From Chloroflexota bacterium (lineage in GTDB: Bacteria; Chloroflexota; Dehalococcoidia; UBA2979), in contig VGPB01000089.1 of assembly GCA_016875695.1 (NCBI GenBank), forward strand, positions 1 through 7,713: DNA of 7,713 bases. The letters are read 5' to 3'. Numbering within the stretch: the stretch's first letter is position 1; the number at the start of each line of letters is the position of its first letter. Position numbers and translations under genes: made by a program. The notes beneath the pieces are model-generated. The model was not told the DNA's origin, made no database searches, and saw nothing but the letters and a program-made list of their open reading frames with translations. Of the stretch, positions 1-6,025 are shown piece after piece.

Positions 1-384
1 CTCGCGCGCGACGCCGGCGTCGACGACGCGCACCCGCGCGCCGGCGTGCGCCGCGAGCACGCTGATCGCGGCGCCGCCCGCGAGGAAGTTCTGCAGCATC
101 TGGGCGGTCACGGCCTGCGGGTACGCCGACACCCCGTGCGCGACAACCCCGTGGTCGCCCGCCGCGACCACGATCAGCCGTCGCTCGAGCCGCGGTCGCG
201 GGTCGTCGCGCATCGCCGCGATGCTCGCCGCCAGCGTCTCGAGCCGTCCGAGCGAGCCCGGCGGCTTCGTCAGCTGCTGCTGCCTCGCGAGCGCTGCGGC
301 GCGCGCGGCCGCAGAGGGCGGCAGCACCGCCGCCGCGGTGCGTGCGATGCGCGCGCGGTCCGGCTCAACGGCCGCGGACGCCAT
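1..384 (-). CDS. cobT: Nicotinate-nucleotide--dimethylbenzimidazole phosphoribosyltransferase, N-terminal 128 residues (runs off left edge)
   Basis: CobT transfers the phosphoribosyl group of nicotinate mononucleotide to a lower-ligand base such as dimethylbenzimidazole, giving the alpha-ribazole phosphate used in the cobalamin nucleotide loop. It is cytoplasmic. Reading the minus strand from ATG at 384 gives an open frame to base 1. The protein shows the family's N-terminal signature LTKPPGSLGRLE (residues 38-49), the glycine-rich AAGDHGV (74-80) and VSAYPQAVTAQM (85-96) followed by NFLAGGAAI (99-107). These are typical of CobT and of no other family I know. The catalytic C-terminal part lies outside the window. 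The ATG shares its A with the TGA stop of cobO (TGATG), and no strong Shine-Dalgarno lies before it, so translation is probably coupled to cobO. It is the fourth gene of the riboswitch-led corrinoid operon. The family call is firm, and the rest of the gene is simply not visible. Confidence 0.93.
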   Translation of the reverse strand, partial: MASAAVEPDRARIARTAAAVLPPSAAARAAALARQQQLTKPPGSLGRLETLAASIAAMRDDPRPRLERRLIVVAAGDHGVVAHGVSAYPQAVTAQMLQNFLAGGAAISVLAAHAGARVRVVDAGVARE

Positions 385-1025
385 CAGAAATCGATGCCGG
401 GCTGCGCCTTCAGCCCGGTCTGGTACGGGTGCTTGACCTCCGTCATCTCCGTGACCAGGTCTGCGTACGCCACGAGCTCCGGATGCGCGTCGCGGCCGGT
501 GAGGATCACGTGCACGTCCGGCGGCCGCGCGCGCAGCGTCTCGATCACCTCGCCAACGTCGAGCCAGCTGTACGTGATCGGGTACGTGATTTCGTCGAGC
601 ACCACGAGGTCGTAGCGCGCCGACTGCAGCTTCTCGCGCGCGAGCGCCCAGCACTGCCGCGCGAGCGCGATGTCGTGCTCGATGTCCTTCGAAAGCCACG
701 TGAAGCCATCGCCGAGCGGGATCATCTCGATGCCCATCGCCGCCGCCGCGCGCGACTCGCCGTAGTGCGAGGTCGTCGACTTGATGAACTGCAGCCAGCA
801 GATCTGCCAGCCTCGCCCCCACGCGCGCATCGTCACGCCGAGCGCCGATGTCGTCTTGCCCTTGCCGTTGCCGGTGTATACCAGCACGAGCGGATGGCGC
901 TTGCGGAACAGTCCCTGCCACTGCGCGGGCGGCGGCGTCACCGGCTCGCGGAAGCGCGCCGCCGCGTGCACGCGCTCCTCCTCCGCCTCCTCGTCGAGCG
1001 TCTCGGGCTGCGGCTCCTCATGCAT
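384..1025 (-). CDS. cobO: Cob(I)alamin adenosyltransferase, CobO/BtuR (CobA) type
   Basis: This enzyme transfers the 5'-deoxyadenosyl group of ATP to the reduced cobalt of corrinoids, making adenosylcobalamin or adenosyl-cobyrinate intermediates in the cytoplasm. The 213-residue protein has the family P-loop GNGKGKTT (52-59), the WLQFIK strand (77-82), a Walker-B-like VVLDEITYPI (141-150), the LTGRDAHPEL segment (175-184) and the diagnostic C-terminal end with KHPYQTGLKAQPGIDF (198-213). Its length is normal for the family. The acidic N-terminal extension before residue 40 is typical of the subgroup that binds over the active site. The ATG at 1025 lies 7 nt after GAGGGAG and overlaps the btuD stop by 8 nt. 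The stop overlaps the cobT start by 1 nt. It belongs to the CobO/BtuR fold rather than the PduO or EutT folds. As third gene of a transport-led operon, it most likely serves salvage of imported corrinoid, although a role in de novo synthesis cannot be excluded. Confidence 0.95.
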   Translation of the reverse strand: MHEEPQPETLDEEAEEERVHAAARFREPVTPPPAQWQGLFRKRHPLVLVYTGNGKGKTTSALGVTMRAWGRGWQICWLQFIKSTTSHYGESRAAAAMGIEMIPLGDGFTWLSKDIEHDIALARQCWALAREKLQSARYDLVVLDEITYPITYSWLDVGEVIETLRARPPDVHVILTGRDAHPELVAYADLVTEMTEVKHPYQTGLKAQPGIDF

Positions 1026-1842
1026 CGCTGCGCTCCCTCGCGCGCGCCGCCGGCACGACCACGGGCAGGCCGTCGAGCGGGCTCGCGATCACCGTCACCC
1101 CGTCGCCGTACACGCGCGCCACCCGCTCCGCCGTCACTACCTCGCGCGGCGCGCCGCTCGCGACCACGCGGCCCTCTGCCAGCAATACGAGCCGGTCGCA
1201 GTATGCGGCCGCGAGCGTGAGATCGTGCAGCGTCACCAGCACCCCCGTCCCGGCCTCTGCCAGCTCCCGCAGCAGCGCGCCGATCTGCGCCTGCGCCTGC
1301 ACGTCGAGGTTCGCCGTCGGCTCGTCGAGCAGCAGCAGTGGTGCCTCCTGCGCGAGCGCGCGCGCGATGAACGCGCGCCGCCGCTGCCCCCCCGACAGCG
1401 TGCCGAGCGCGCGCGCGGCCAGCGCCAGGCACCCCGCGCGCCGCATCGCCTCCCGCGCGATCGCGCGGTCGCGCGCCGACTCGCGCTCTAACAGCCGCAG
1501 GTGCGGCGTGCGGCCCAGCAGCGCCAGCTCCTCCACGGTCAGCGCCGCGGGCGCCTCCGTAAGCTGCTGCACGACCGCCACGCGTCGCGCGACCGCGCGG
1601 CGGCCGAGCGCGCGCACTGGGGCGTCGCCGAGTTCGACGCTGCCGCCGGTGAGCGGGACCAGGCCCGTGGCCGCGCGCAGCAGCGTGCTCTTGCCTGCGC
1701 CGTTCGGACCGAGCAGCCCCACGACCTCGCCGGCCTCGACAGCGAGCGACACGCCGCGCAGCACCGCGGCGCCGCCTAGCGCGACGCGCACCTCGTGCGC
1801 GCGCACGAGCGCGCCCGGGGCGCTCGCCGCCAGCGCGGTCAC
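1018..1842 (-). CDS. btuD: Corrinoid ABC transporter ATP-binding protein (BtuD type)
   Basis: This is the ATPase subunit that powers import of cobalamin or a related corrinoid through the BtuC permease, at the inner face of the membrane. The 274-residue protein carries a complete ABC set: Walker A GPNGAGKST (45-53), Q-loop glutamines in VVQQ (90-93), the signature LSGGQ (149-153), Walker B LLLLDEP (170-175, D173/E174), the D-loop ANLD (177-180) and the switch histidine H206 in TLHD. I place the start at GTG 1842, which overlaps the btuC TGA in a GTGA arrangement and leaves a short Ala-rich lead before the first ABC strand. A much longer open frame continues upstream, but it only shadows btuC in another frame. 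FecCD-partner ATPases for siderophores, heme and cobalamin look alike in sequence. The substrate is assigned from the cobalamin riboswitch and from cobO and cobT downstream. The extra 40 or so residues after the ABC core are not recognised. Confidence 0.92.
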   Translation of the reverse strand: MTALAASAPGALVRAHEVRVALGGAAVLRGVSLAVEAGEVVGLLGPNGAGKSTLLRAATGLVPLTGGSVELGDAPVRALGRRAVARRVAVVQQLTEAPAALTVEELALLGRTPHLRLLERESARDRAIAREAMRRAGCLALAARALGTLSGGQRRRAFIARALAQEAPLLLLDEPTANLDVQAQAQIGALLRELAEAGTGVLVTLHDLTLAAAYCDRLVLLAEGRVVASGAPREVVTAERVARVYGDGVTVIASPLDGLPVVVPAARARERSDA

Positions 1843-2939
1843 GCGCGCCCGCCTCTCGCGCGCAGTACGTAAAGGAAGAACGGCCCGCCGACCAGCGCCG
1901 TGACGATACCCACCGGCACTTCCTGCGGCCGCAGCACCATGCGCGCCGCCGCATCCGCGCCGATCAGGAACGCCGCCCCCAGCACCGCCGCGAGCGGCAG
2001 CAGCCGCCGGTAGTCGTGTCCGTAGACCATGCGCACCACGTGCGGGATCACCAGCCCGACGAACCCGATCACGCCCGCGAACGCGACTGCCGCCGCCGCG
2101 AGCAGCGATGCGCCGGCAAGCAGCACCAGCTTCGTGCGCGTGACGTCGATGCCCAGCTCTGCGGCCTGCTGCTCGTCGAGTTGCAGCACGTTGAGCACGC
2201 GTGCGTAAGGCACGACGACTGCGGCGCCCAGCAGCGCGTATGGGCTGCCCACCAGCAGCCGCTCCCAGTTCGCGCTGTTCAGCGTGCCGAATAGGAAGCT
2301 GAAGATCGGCTGCGCGCGCTCGCCGCCCGTCAGCATCGCGAACGACGTGACCGCGCTCGCCACCGCCGACACCGCCACGCCCGCGAGGATGAGCGCGGTG
2401 TCCGCCGCGCGCCCTGCTCCACCCTCGCCGCCCGCGCGCGCAACCACGTAGGTCAGCGTCACCGCCGCACCGGCGCCCACGAACGCGCACAGCGGCACCC
2501 AGCCGAACCCGTACGTGCTCGTGTCCAGCGGCGACATGATCGCGACCGCTGCGCCCAGCCCCGCGCCGGATGCCACGCCGAGCAGGTAGGGGTCGGCGAG
2601 CGAGTTGCGGAACACGCCTTGGTAGGTCGCGCCCGCGTACGCGAGCGCGGCGCCGGTGACGCCGGCGATCGCGATGCGCGGCAGGCGCACGTCGACGACG
2701 ATGCGCTCCCACGACGCCGGCCCCTCCACCGGCAGCGCCACGAACGGCAGCTGGTTCAGCAGCAGCGCGACGACGGTGGTGGCCGGGATCGCCGCACTGC
2801 CGAGCGTGGTGGCTGCGGACGCCGTGAGCGCCAGCACGAGCAGCGCGAACGGTAGCGGCCGGAAAAGCCTTGAGCGCGGCCGGCCCGGGGCGCGCGCTCC
2901 CGCGGTCGGCGCTTCATCGAGCGGTTCGGCCCGCTGCAC
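1839..2939 (-). CDS. btuC: Corrinoid ABC transporter permease (BtuC, FecCD family)
   Basis: This is the membrane channel subunit for importing cobalamin or another corrinoid, working as a dimer with BtuD and a periplasmic or lipoprotein BtuF. No btuF is in the window. The 366 residues are mostly hydrophobic helices with FecCD landmarks: RLPRI (85-89), YQGVFRNSLADPYLLGV (106-122), FGTLNSANW (217-225), LQLDEQQAAELGI (252-264), the coupling segment IGFVGLVIPHVVR (291-303) and EVPVGIVTALVGGPFF (340-355). About ten membrane spans fit the family. An Arg/Pro-rich cytoplasmic tail of about 28 residues comes before the first span. The start is GTG 2939: an in-frame TGA (2942-2940) directly precedes it, so no earlier start exists, and GGAG lies 7 nt upstream. 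It is the first gene of the operon and follows the cobalamin riboswitch by about 75 nt. The family is certain, and the substrate follows from the riboswitch and gene context. Confidence 0.93.
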   Translation of the reverse strand: MQRAEPLDEAPTAGARAPGRPRSRLFRPLPFALLVLALTASAATTLGSAAIPATTVVALLLNQLPFVALPVEGPASWERIVVDVRLPRIAIAGVTGAALAYAGATYQGVFRNSLADPYLLGVASGAGLGAAVAIMSPLDTSTYGFGWVPLCAFVGAGAAVTLTYVVARAGGEGGAGRAADTALILAGVAVSAVASAVTSFAMLTGGERAQPIFSFLFGTLNSANWERLLVGSPYALLGAAVVVPYARVLNVLQLDEQQAAELGIDVTRTKLVLLAGASLLAAAAVAFAGVIGFVGLVIPHVVRMVYGHDYRRLLPLAAVLGAAFLIGADAAARMVLRPQEVPVGIVTALVGGPFFLYVLRARGGRA

Positions 2940-2946
2940 TCACGCG

Positions 2947-2950
2947 CTCC
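2947..2950 (-). promoter_or_regulatory. Ribosome binding site of btuC
   Basis: GGAG on the minus strand, 7 nt before the GTG at 2939. Together with the in-frame TGA just before that GTG it fixes the start of btuC. The site lies downstream of the cobalamin riboswitch. In cobalamin switches of this kind the ligand often acts by hiding the ribosome binding site, but the exact masking pairing was not worked out here. Confidence 0.6.
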
Positions 2951-3012
2951 GTTCGCGCCCCCGCGCGGAGCCCGCGGACGTGGCGCGCAGCGCTGCGTGG
3001 CCACGTGCCGAC

Positions 3013-3150
3013 GGCCCGTCCGCGCGGGCTCGGTCACTCGGCGCACGCGGTATCCTGGCTCGCGCCCGCGGCGGACGCTCACAGTTGCGGGACAGCTCCG
3101 GATTCGCACCGGATTCCCCGGACGTGCGCGGGAACGCGTGGAGCATACCA
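3013..3150 (-). ncRNA. Cobalamin (B12) riboswitch, compact form
   Basis: On the minus strand the leader of btuC contains the conserved cobalamin boxes in order: GGGAATCCGGTGCGAATCC (about 3119-3101), then GTCCCGCAACTGTGA (about 3094-3080), then GAGCCAGGATACC (about 3061-3049). The closing P1 stem pairs GGTAT (3149-3145) with ATACC (3053-3049). P4 is TCCGG/CCGGA. P6 is only a short hairpin (3078-3062, GCGTCC/GGGCGC), so the large P7-P11 arm of the classic class is missing. Downstream, a hairpin with stem GCCCG/CGGGC (3029-3014) shows the loop CGCGGA, complementary to CCGC in the L5 loop. This matches the L5-L13 kissing contact known for this class. It should lower btuC-btuD-cobO-cobT expression when cobalamin is plentiful. 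The boxes make the call very secure. The subclass and the exact edges are inference. Confidence 0.95.
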
Positions 3151-3231
3151 GCCTGGGGGGAGGTGCGGCTCATGGCCTTGCCTCGCCGCGCTCGTCGGGC
3201 CGCCGCGCTGGGCCGCTTTGCCGCGTCGGGG

Positions 3232-3259
3232 TTGACAGGCGGGCGCCGTCGACTATGCT
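3232..3259 (+). promoter_or_regulatory. Sigma70-type promoter for the c-di-AMP riboswitch transcript
   Basis: A perfect -35 box TTGACA (3232-3237) and a good -10 box TATGCT (3254-3259) are separated by 16 nt. Transcription would start near 3266, giving a leader of about 260 nt before the zinc-ribbon gene, with the cyclic di-AMP aptamer inside it. It is the best promoter match I found in the window. The divergent btuC transcript must start between here and 3150, but I see no clear promoter for it. Confidence 0.8.
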
Positions 3260-3362
3260 TTGTTCTCTCCATCACGAACGATCTCGCGTACGTGCGTAAT
3301 CGAAGTCGTGAGTGGGGAGAACGTGCAGCGGCGGGAAGGAACTCGTGGCGCGGATACGCGCC

Positions 3363-3472
3363 CTGCCAAATCCTCGCAAGAGGGCCGGGGGACCCACCGT
3401 CTTGGGGTGAACTCTTGTCAGAGAGCGGGCAGCCTGCTTCAGCCCGAACCCGTCAGCTAACCCCGTCGGCAG
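3363..3472 (+). ncRNA. Cyclic di-AMP riboswitch (ydaO/yuaA leader)
   Basis: The leader carries the conserved ydaO/yuaA pattern. P1 pairs CTGCC (3363-3367) with GGCAG (3468-3472). Inside are TGCCAAATCC at the 5' side, GCCGGGGGACCCA (about 3384-3396), TTGGGGTGAA (about 3402-3411), and the very characteristic CCCGAACCCGTCAGCTAACC (3443-3462). CAAGAG and CTCTTG on either side of the GGGGGACCCA segment are complementary and fit an internal helix. A perfect hairpin GGCGCG-GATA-CGCGCC (3347-3362) abuts P1. The aptamer is about 110 nt, normal for the class, and lies in the transcript of the promoter at 3232. The known class turns genes off when c-di-AMP is bound, mostly genes of potassium and osmolyte transport or cell-wall remodelling. 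Here the first gene downstream is a small zinc-ribbon protein, an unusual target. I recognise the motif from memory and did not align it to a covariance model. Confidence 0.93.
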
Positions 3473-3478
3473 TGAAAC

Positions 3479-3512
3479 AGGCCCTGACCGGAGGGATTCC
3501 GGCACGAGGCCT
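3479..3512 (+). promoter_or_regulatory. Nested hairpin after the c-di-AMP aptamer, possible expression platform
   Basis: Immediately after P1 an outer stem AGGCC (3479-3483)/GGCCT (3508-3512) encloses an inner stem CCGGA (3488-3492)/TCCGG (3498-3502) with loop GGGAT. No run of T follows, so it does not look like an intrinsic terminator. It ends 4 nt before the GAGG (3517-3520) of the zinc-ribbon gene. It could help switch translation or Rho access. That role is inference from position and pairing only. Confidence 0.4.
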
Positions 3513-3529
3513 AGTCGAGGATATCATCC

Positions 3530-3742
3530 GTGTTGACCAGGACCACGCCCAAGCAGTGCCCGCGCTGTCGCGGGCTGATGATCGTTGAGGACGACTGGTA
3601 CGGCACCTTCGGCACGTGCATCGCCTGCGGGCACGTGCACGAGACGCAGGTCGCCGACCCCGTCGACCTGCTGGAGGAGGAGCGGCTCGCCGCCGGTAAG
3701 CAGCGCCGCCGTCAGCCCTCGCACGGCAAGCTCCGCCTCTAG
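3530..3742 (+). CDS. Small zinc-ribbon protein of unknown function
   Basis: This is a 70-residue protein with two cysteine pairs, C10-P-R-C13 and C30-I-A-C33-G, separated by 16 residues that include a WYGTFGT strand. This is the usual shape of a four-cysteine zinc ribbon like those in TFIIS or RNA polymerase subunit M. The rest is an acidic helix (VADPVDLLEEERLAAG) and a basic tail (KQRRRQPSHGKLRL), which could contact nucleic acid. No membrane segment or signal peptide is seen. I start it at GTG 3530, 9 nt after GAGG (3517-3520). A TTG one codon later is possible. It is the first gene after the c-di-AMP riboswitch and should be controlled by it. I do not recognise a named family. A zinc-binding regulator or RNA-binding adaptor would fit, but nothing in the sequence fixes a function. 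The cysteine pattern, ribosome site and leader make it likely to be a real gene. Confidence 0.78.
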   Translation: MLTRTTPKQCPRCRGLMIVEDDWYGTFGTCIACGHVHETQVADPVDLLEEERLAAGKQRRRQPSHGKLRL

Positions 3743-3926
3743 CTTCGCGCCGCCGCCGGTCGCAGCCGTTCGACGGCCGAACCCGCGTCGCCGCGCCGCG
3801 CCGCTCGACGCCCCCGAGCTTCGCCGCCTCTTCGACGGGCTGCAAGACGCGCTTCGCCGGTACCGCGAGCAGCAGAGCCCCACGCCGTCGCCAACGGCGA
3901 GCACGTAGCGCGCAGCCGCCTAGACG
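3743..3926 (+). other. Gap between zinc-ribbon gene and small membrane gene
   Basis: No convincing gene starts here. One frame (codons ending in the TAG at 3906-3908) encodes a helix-like stretch, LDAPELRRLFDGLQDALRRY (residues from about 3808), but it has no start codon or ribosome site of its own. It overlaps the zinc-ribbon gene out of frame further upstream. It may be a decayed or frameshifted remnant or a chance open frame. No RNA gene or promoter was recognised. Confidence 0.4.
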
Positions 3927-4178
3927 TTGCATACCGGGACCGACAGGCTGATCCGCCGGGTGGGCGCTGTGCTCGGAGGGTCCTTCGCCCTGCTGGGAGC
4001 GTTCGTGTGGACCATTGGGCGGTTGGACCAGGAGCCCTACGTACCGTACTGGGCTCCAGCGCTCGTAGCGGCGGGGTTGTTTGTCCTTGCGGGCGGGTTC
4101 CGCATCGCCGGGCCGTCTCTGGCGTCGGTCATTCTGCTGACGATTGGCGCAGTTGCTGGCGGCTTCTGGACACGGTAG
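3927..4178 (+). CDS. Small integral membrane protein, probably cut short by a TAG codon
   Basis: This 83-residue protein has three hydrophobic spans: roughly residues 12-29 (VGAVLGGSFALLGAFVWT), 43-60 (APALVAAGLFVLAGGFRI) and 63-81 (PSLASVILLTIGAVAGGFW). The basic N terminus (DRLIRR) suggests an inside N terminus. The start is uncertain: TTG 3927 is the first possible, because an in-frame TAG (3921-3923) lies just before it, and GTG codons follow at residues 12 and 15. No clear Shine-Dalgarno is visible. After the TAG at 4176-4178 the same frame continues for 26 codons to a TGA (4257-4259). That tail contains a further hydrophobic span (PVVAALLVVLVV) and ends in GRYLRPDVDA. The original product was therefore probably a four-span protein of about 110 residues. 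The family is not recognised. It is the second gene after the c-di-AMP riboswitch, although the 184-nt gap makes a shared transcript uncertain. Confidence 0.55.
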   Translation: MHTGTDRLIRRVGAVLGGSFALLGAFVWTIGRLDQEPYVPYWAPALVAAGLFVLAGGFRIAGPSLASVILLTIGAVAGGFWTR

Positions 4179-4259
4179 CTCCTGGTATTTCCAGTCGTCG
4201 CTGCGCTTCTAGTCGTACTGGTGGTCGGACGCTATCTGCGCCCGGACGTCGACGCCTGA
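4179..4259 (+). pseudogene. In-frame 3' tail of the small membrane gene, beyond the TAG
   Basis: Reading on in frame from the TAG at 4176-4178 gives 26 codons ending at TGA 4257-4259. They encode a strongly hydrophobic span (PVVAALLVVLVV) followed by a polar, arginine-containing end (GRYLRPDVDA). The sequence has the character of a fourth membrane helix plus a cytoplasmic tail, so it reads as the lost end of the preceding gene rather than as spacer. A nonsense mutation, a sequencing error or stop readthrough would each explain it. Confidence 0.45.
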
Positions 4260-4313
4260 TCAGGTCGGGAAGCGGGAGGGGAGCAGCCCTGGCAGAAGGG
4301 CGGGCGGGTCCCG

Positions 4314-4328
4314 CGGCCCGGAGGGCCG
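4314..4328. terminator. Weak candidate hairpin between the convergent genes
   Basis: CGGCCC-GGA-GGGCCG (4314-4319, loop, 4323-4328) is a perfect 6-bp hairpin between the ends of the plus-strand membrane gene and cimA. A second, GCCCT/AGGGC, lies just to its left (about 4286-4301). Neither is followed by a T run on either strand. A termination role is a guess from position between convergent genes. Confidence 0.2.
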
Positions 4329-4405
4329 TCTCCAGCTCTCGCTTATCGGTCGCTCATACGCTCCGATCGGGCCGCGGCCAGCGCTGGTCACGCTCGCCTT
4401 GGCGC

Positions 4406-6025
4406 CTACCGCGCGCGGTAGTGCGTCGCCCAGTACTCGTACGCGTCCTGCAGCGCCAGCCACGAGGCCTCGACCACGTCCGTCGACGCGCCCACCGTGC
4501 GCCACAGGTGCACGCCGTCGAACGACTCGATGAGCACGCGCACCGCGGCGTCCGCGCCCCCGCCCGGGTTGATGATGCGCACCTTGTAGTCGCGCAGATG
4601 CACGCGTTCGAGGTCCGGGAACGACGCGCCGAGCGCCCGCCGCACCGCCGCGTCCAGCGCCGACACCGGCCCGTTGCCGTCCGCTGCCGTCTGCGTCAGC
4701 AGCTCGCCCACGCGCACCTTCGCCATCGCCTCGGCCTGCATCTCGCTCTCCGCCGCCACGCTACCCGGCGCCGCATCGGCGGCCGGCTGGTGGCGCCGCC
4801 GCTCGACGACGAGGAAGTCCTCTAGGTCGAACGGCGCGATGTAGCCTGGCAGCGACCGCCGCACCAGCAGCTCGAACGACGCCTCGGCCGACTCGTACAC
4901 GTACCCGCGCGCCTCTTGCGCCTTCACGCGGTCCAGCACCCAGCGCGTCTGCTCGTCCGTCAGCTCGATGCCGCTGCCCTGCTCGCGCAGCTTCGCCTCG
5001 ATGTTGCGCCGCCCCGAGTACTCCGACACGAGCACGCGCTCCGTGTTGCCCACAGCGAGCGGATCGACGTGCGTGTACGACCCCGCCGCCTTCGAGATCG
5101 CCGAGACGTGCAGTCCCGCCTTGTGCGCGAACGCGCTCTGCCCCACGTACGGTTGCTGCGGGTTCGGCGCCAGGTTCGCGAGCTCCGAGGCGAAGTGCGC
5201 GACCTCCGTCAGCCGCGCGAGCTGCTCCGCGCTCACCACCGCGATCCCCAGCTTGAGCTGCAGGTTTGCGATCACCGACACGATGTTCGCGTTGCCGCAG
5301 CGCTCGCCCCACCCGTTCAGACACGCCTGCACCTGCGACGCGCCGGCCTGCACCGCGAGCAGCGTGTTCGCTACCGCGAGGTCGGCGTCGTTGTGCGTGT
5401 GGATGCCGACCGCGCACGGCACGGCCGCGCATGCCGCCTCCACGCCGTGCACGATCGCATCCGGCAGCGAGCCGCCGTTCGTGTCGCACAGTGTCACGGT
5501 CGTCGCGCCAGCGCCCGCCGCCGCGCGCAGCGTGGCGAGCGCGTAGGCCGCGTCGTCCGCGTGCCCGTCGAAGAAGTGCTCCGCGTCGAACACCACCTCG
5601 CGGCCGCGCTCCACGAAGAAGCGCACCGAGTCCGCGATCATCGCGAGGTTCTCCTCCTCGCTCGTCTCCAGCACGTCGCGCACCTGCGCCGCCGAGGACT
5701 TGCCGACGAGCGTCACCACCGGCGTGTCCGCCTGCAGCACCGCCGCCAGCCCCGCGTCGGTCGCCACGTCCCCGCCGGCGCGGCGCGTCGCGCCGAACGC
5801 CACGAGGCGCGCGTGCCGCAGTCGCAGCGCGCGCGCCCGCTGGAAGAACTCCGCGTCCTTCGGGTTCGACCCCGGGTAGCCCCCCTCGATGTAGTGCACG
5901 CCCAGCTCGTCGAGCTTCGCGACGAGCGCCAGTTTCTCCTCCAGCGACAGCGCCAGGCCTTCCATGCCCAGCCCGTCGCGTAGCGTCGTGTCGTACAGCA
6001 GCACCTGGCTCGCGCGCTTGCTCAT
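4406..6025 (-). CDS. cimA: (R)-citramalate synthase, CimA type with C-terminal regulatory domain
   Basis: CimA condenses pyruvate with acetyl-CoA to give (R)-citramalate, which is taken by LeuCD and LeuB to 2-oxobutyrate, so isoleucine can be made without threonine. The 539-residue protein has an N-terminal HMGL-like barrel with YDTTLRDG (11-18), IEGGYPGSNPKD (46-57), FDAEHFFDG (146-154), CDTNGG (180-185), the metal-binding HTHND (209-213), and NGWGERCGNAN (237-247). After the barrel come HKAGLHVSAI (301-310) and a LeuA-type dimerisation and allosteric domain (about 400-530). EGGYPGSNPKD and the length match the long CimA group rather than LeuA or NifV. I chose ATG 6025 (minus) because GAGG lies 5 nt upstream and the protein then starts just before the barrel. 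A GTG 17 codons earlier (6076) adds only an unconserved stretch. The stop is TAG. The gene stands alone, facing away from the riboswitch region. Isoleucine feedback is likely but not visible in the sequence. Confidence 0.93.
   Translation of the reverse strand: MSKRASQVLLYDTTLRDGLGMEGLALSLEEKLALVAKLDELGVHYIEGGYPGSNPKDAEFFQRARALRLRHARLVAFGATRRAGGDVATDAGLAAVLQADTPVVTLVGKSSAAQVRDVLETSEEENLAMIADSVRFFVERGREVVFDAEHFFDGHADDAAYALATLRAAAGAGATTVTLCDTNGGSLPDAIVHGVEAACAAVPCAVGIHTHNDADLAVANTLLAVQAGASQVQACLNGWGERCGNANIVSVIANLQLKLGIAVVSAEQLARLTEVAHFASELANLAPNPQQPYVGQSAFAHKAGLHVSAISKAAGSYTHVDPLAVGNTERVLVSEYSGRRNIEAKLREQGSGIELTDEQTRWVLDRVKAQEARGYVYESAEASFELLVRRSLPGYIAPFDLEDFLVVERRRHQPAADAAPGSVAAESEMQAEAMAKVRVGELLTQTAADGNGPVSALDAAVRRALGASFPDLERVHLRDYKVRIINPGGGADAAVRVLIESFDGVHLWRTVGASTDVVEASWLALQDAYEYWATHYRAR

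Noticed and set aside
938..1954. Arg/Ala-rich minus-strand frame of 338 codons
   Set aside because: It is an out-of-frame reading of btuD with repeated Arg-Ala strings and no domain.
1018..2712. A 564-codon minus-strand frame that would fuse a long N-terminal part to BtuD
   Set aside because: The part upstream of 1842 is a low-complexity Arg/Ala/Gly translation of btuC in the wrong frame. The real ATPase starts at GTG 1842.
3142..3153. TGGTATGCT on the minus strand as an extended -10 for btuC
   Set aside because: It overlaps the 5' side of riboswitch P1 (GGTAT pairs with ATACC), so starting there would cut the aptamer, and no -35 box is present.
3479..3512. Intrinsic terminator after the c-di-AMP aptamer
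   Set aside because: The hairpin is good but no T tract follows, so it is listed only as a possible expression platform.
2656..3588. Plus-strand frame of 310 codons across the divergent intergenic region
   Set aside because: It crosses both riboswitches and the promoter and has no motif, so it is open by composition only.
3453..3932. Minus-strand frames of 159 and 126 codons opposite the zinc-ribbon gene
   Set aside because: The plus strand has cysteine pairs, a ribosome site and a riboswitch leader. These minus frames have none of these and read as Arg/Ala shadow.
4007..4825. Plus-strand frame of 272 codons overlapping the small membrane gene and the end of cimA
   Set aside because: It is low-complexity Arg-rich sequence, out of frame with one real gene and antisense to another.
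4916..5983. Long plus-strand open frame of 355 codons opposite cimA
   Set aside because: It is Arg/His-rich, with no recognisable motif, and lies wholly antisense to a gene with full catalytic motifs. GC-rich antisense frames are commonly open.
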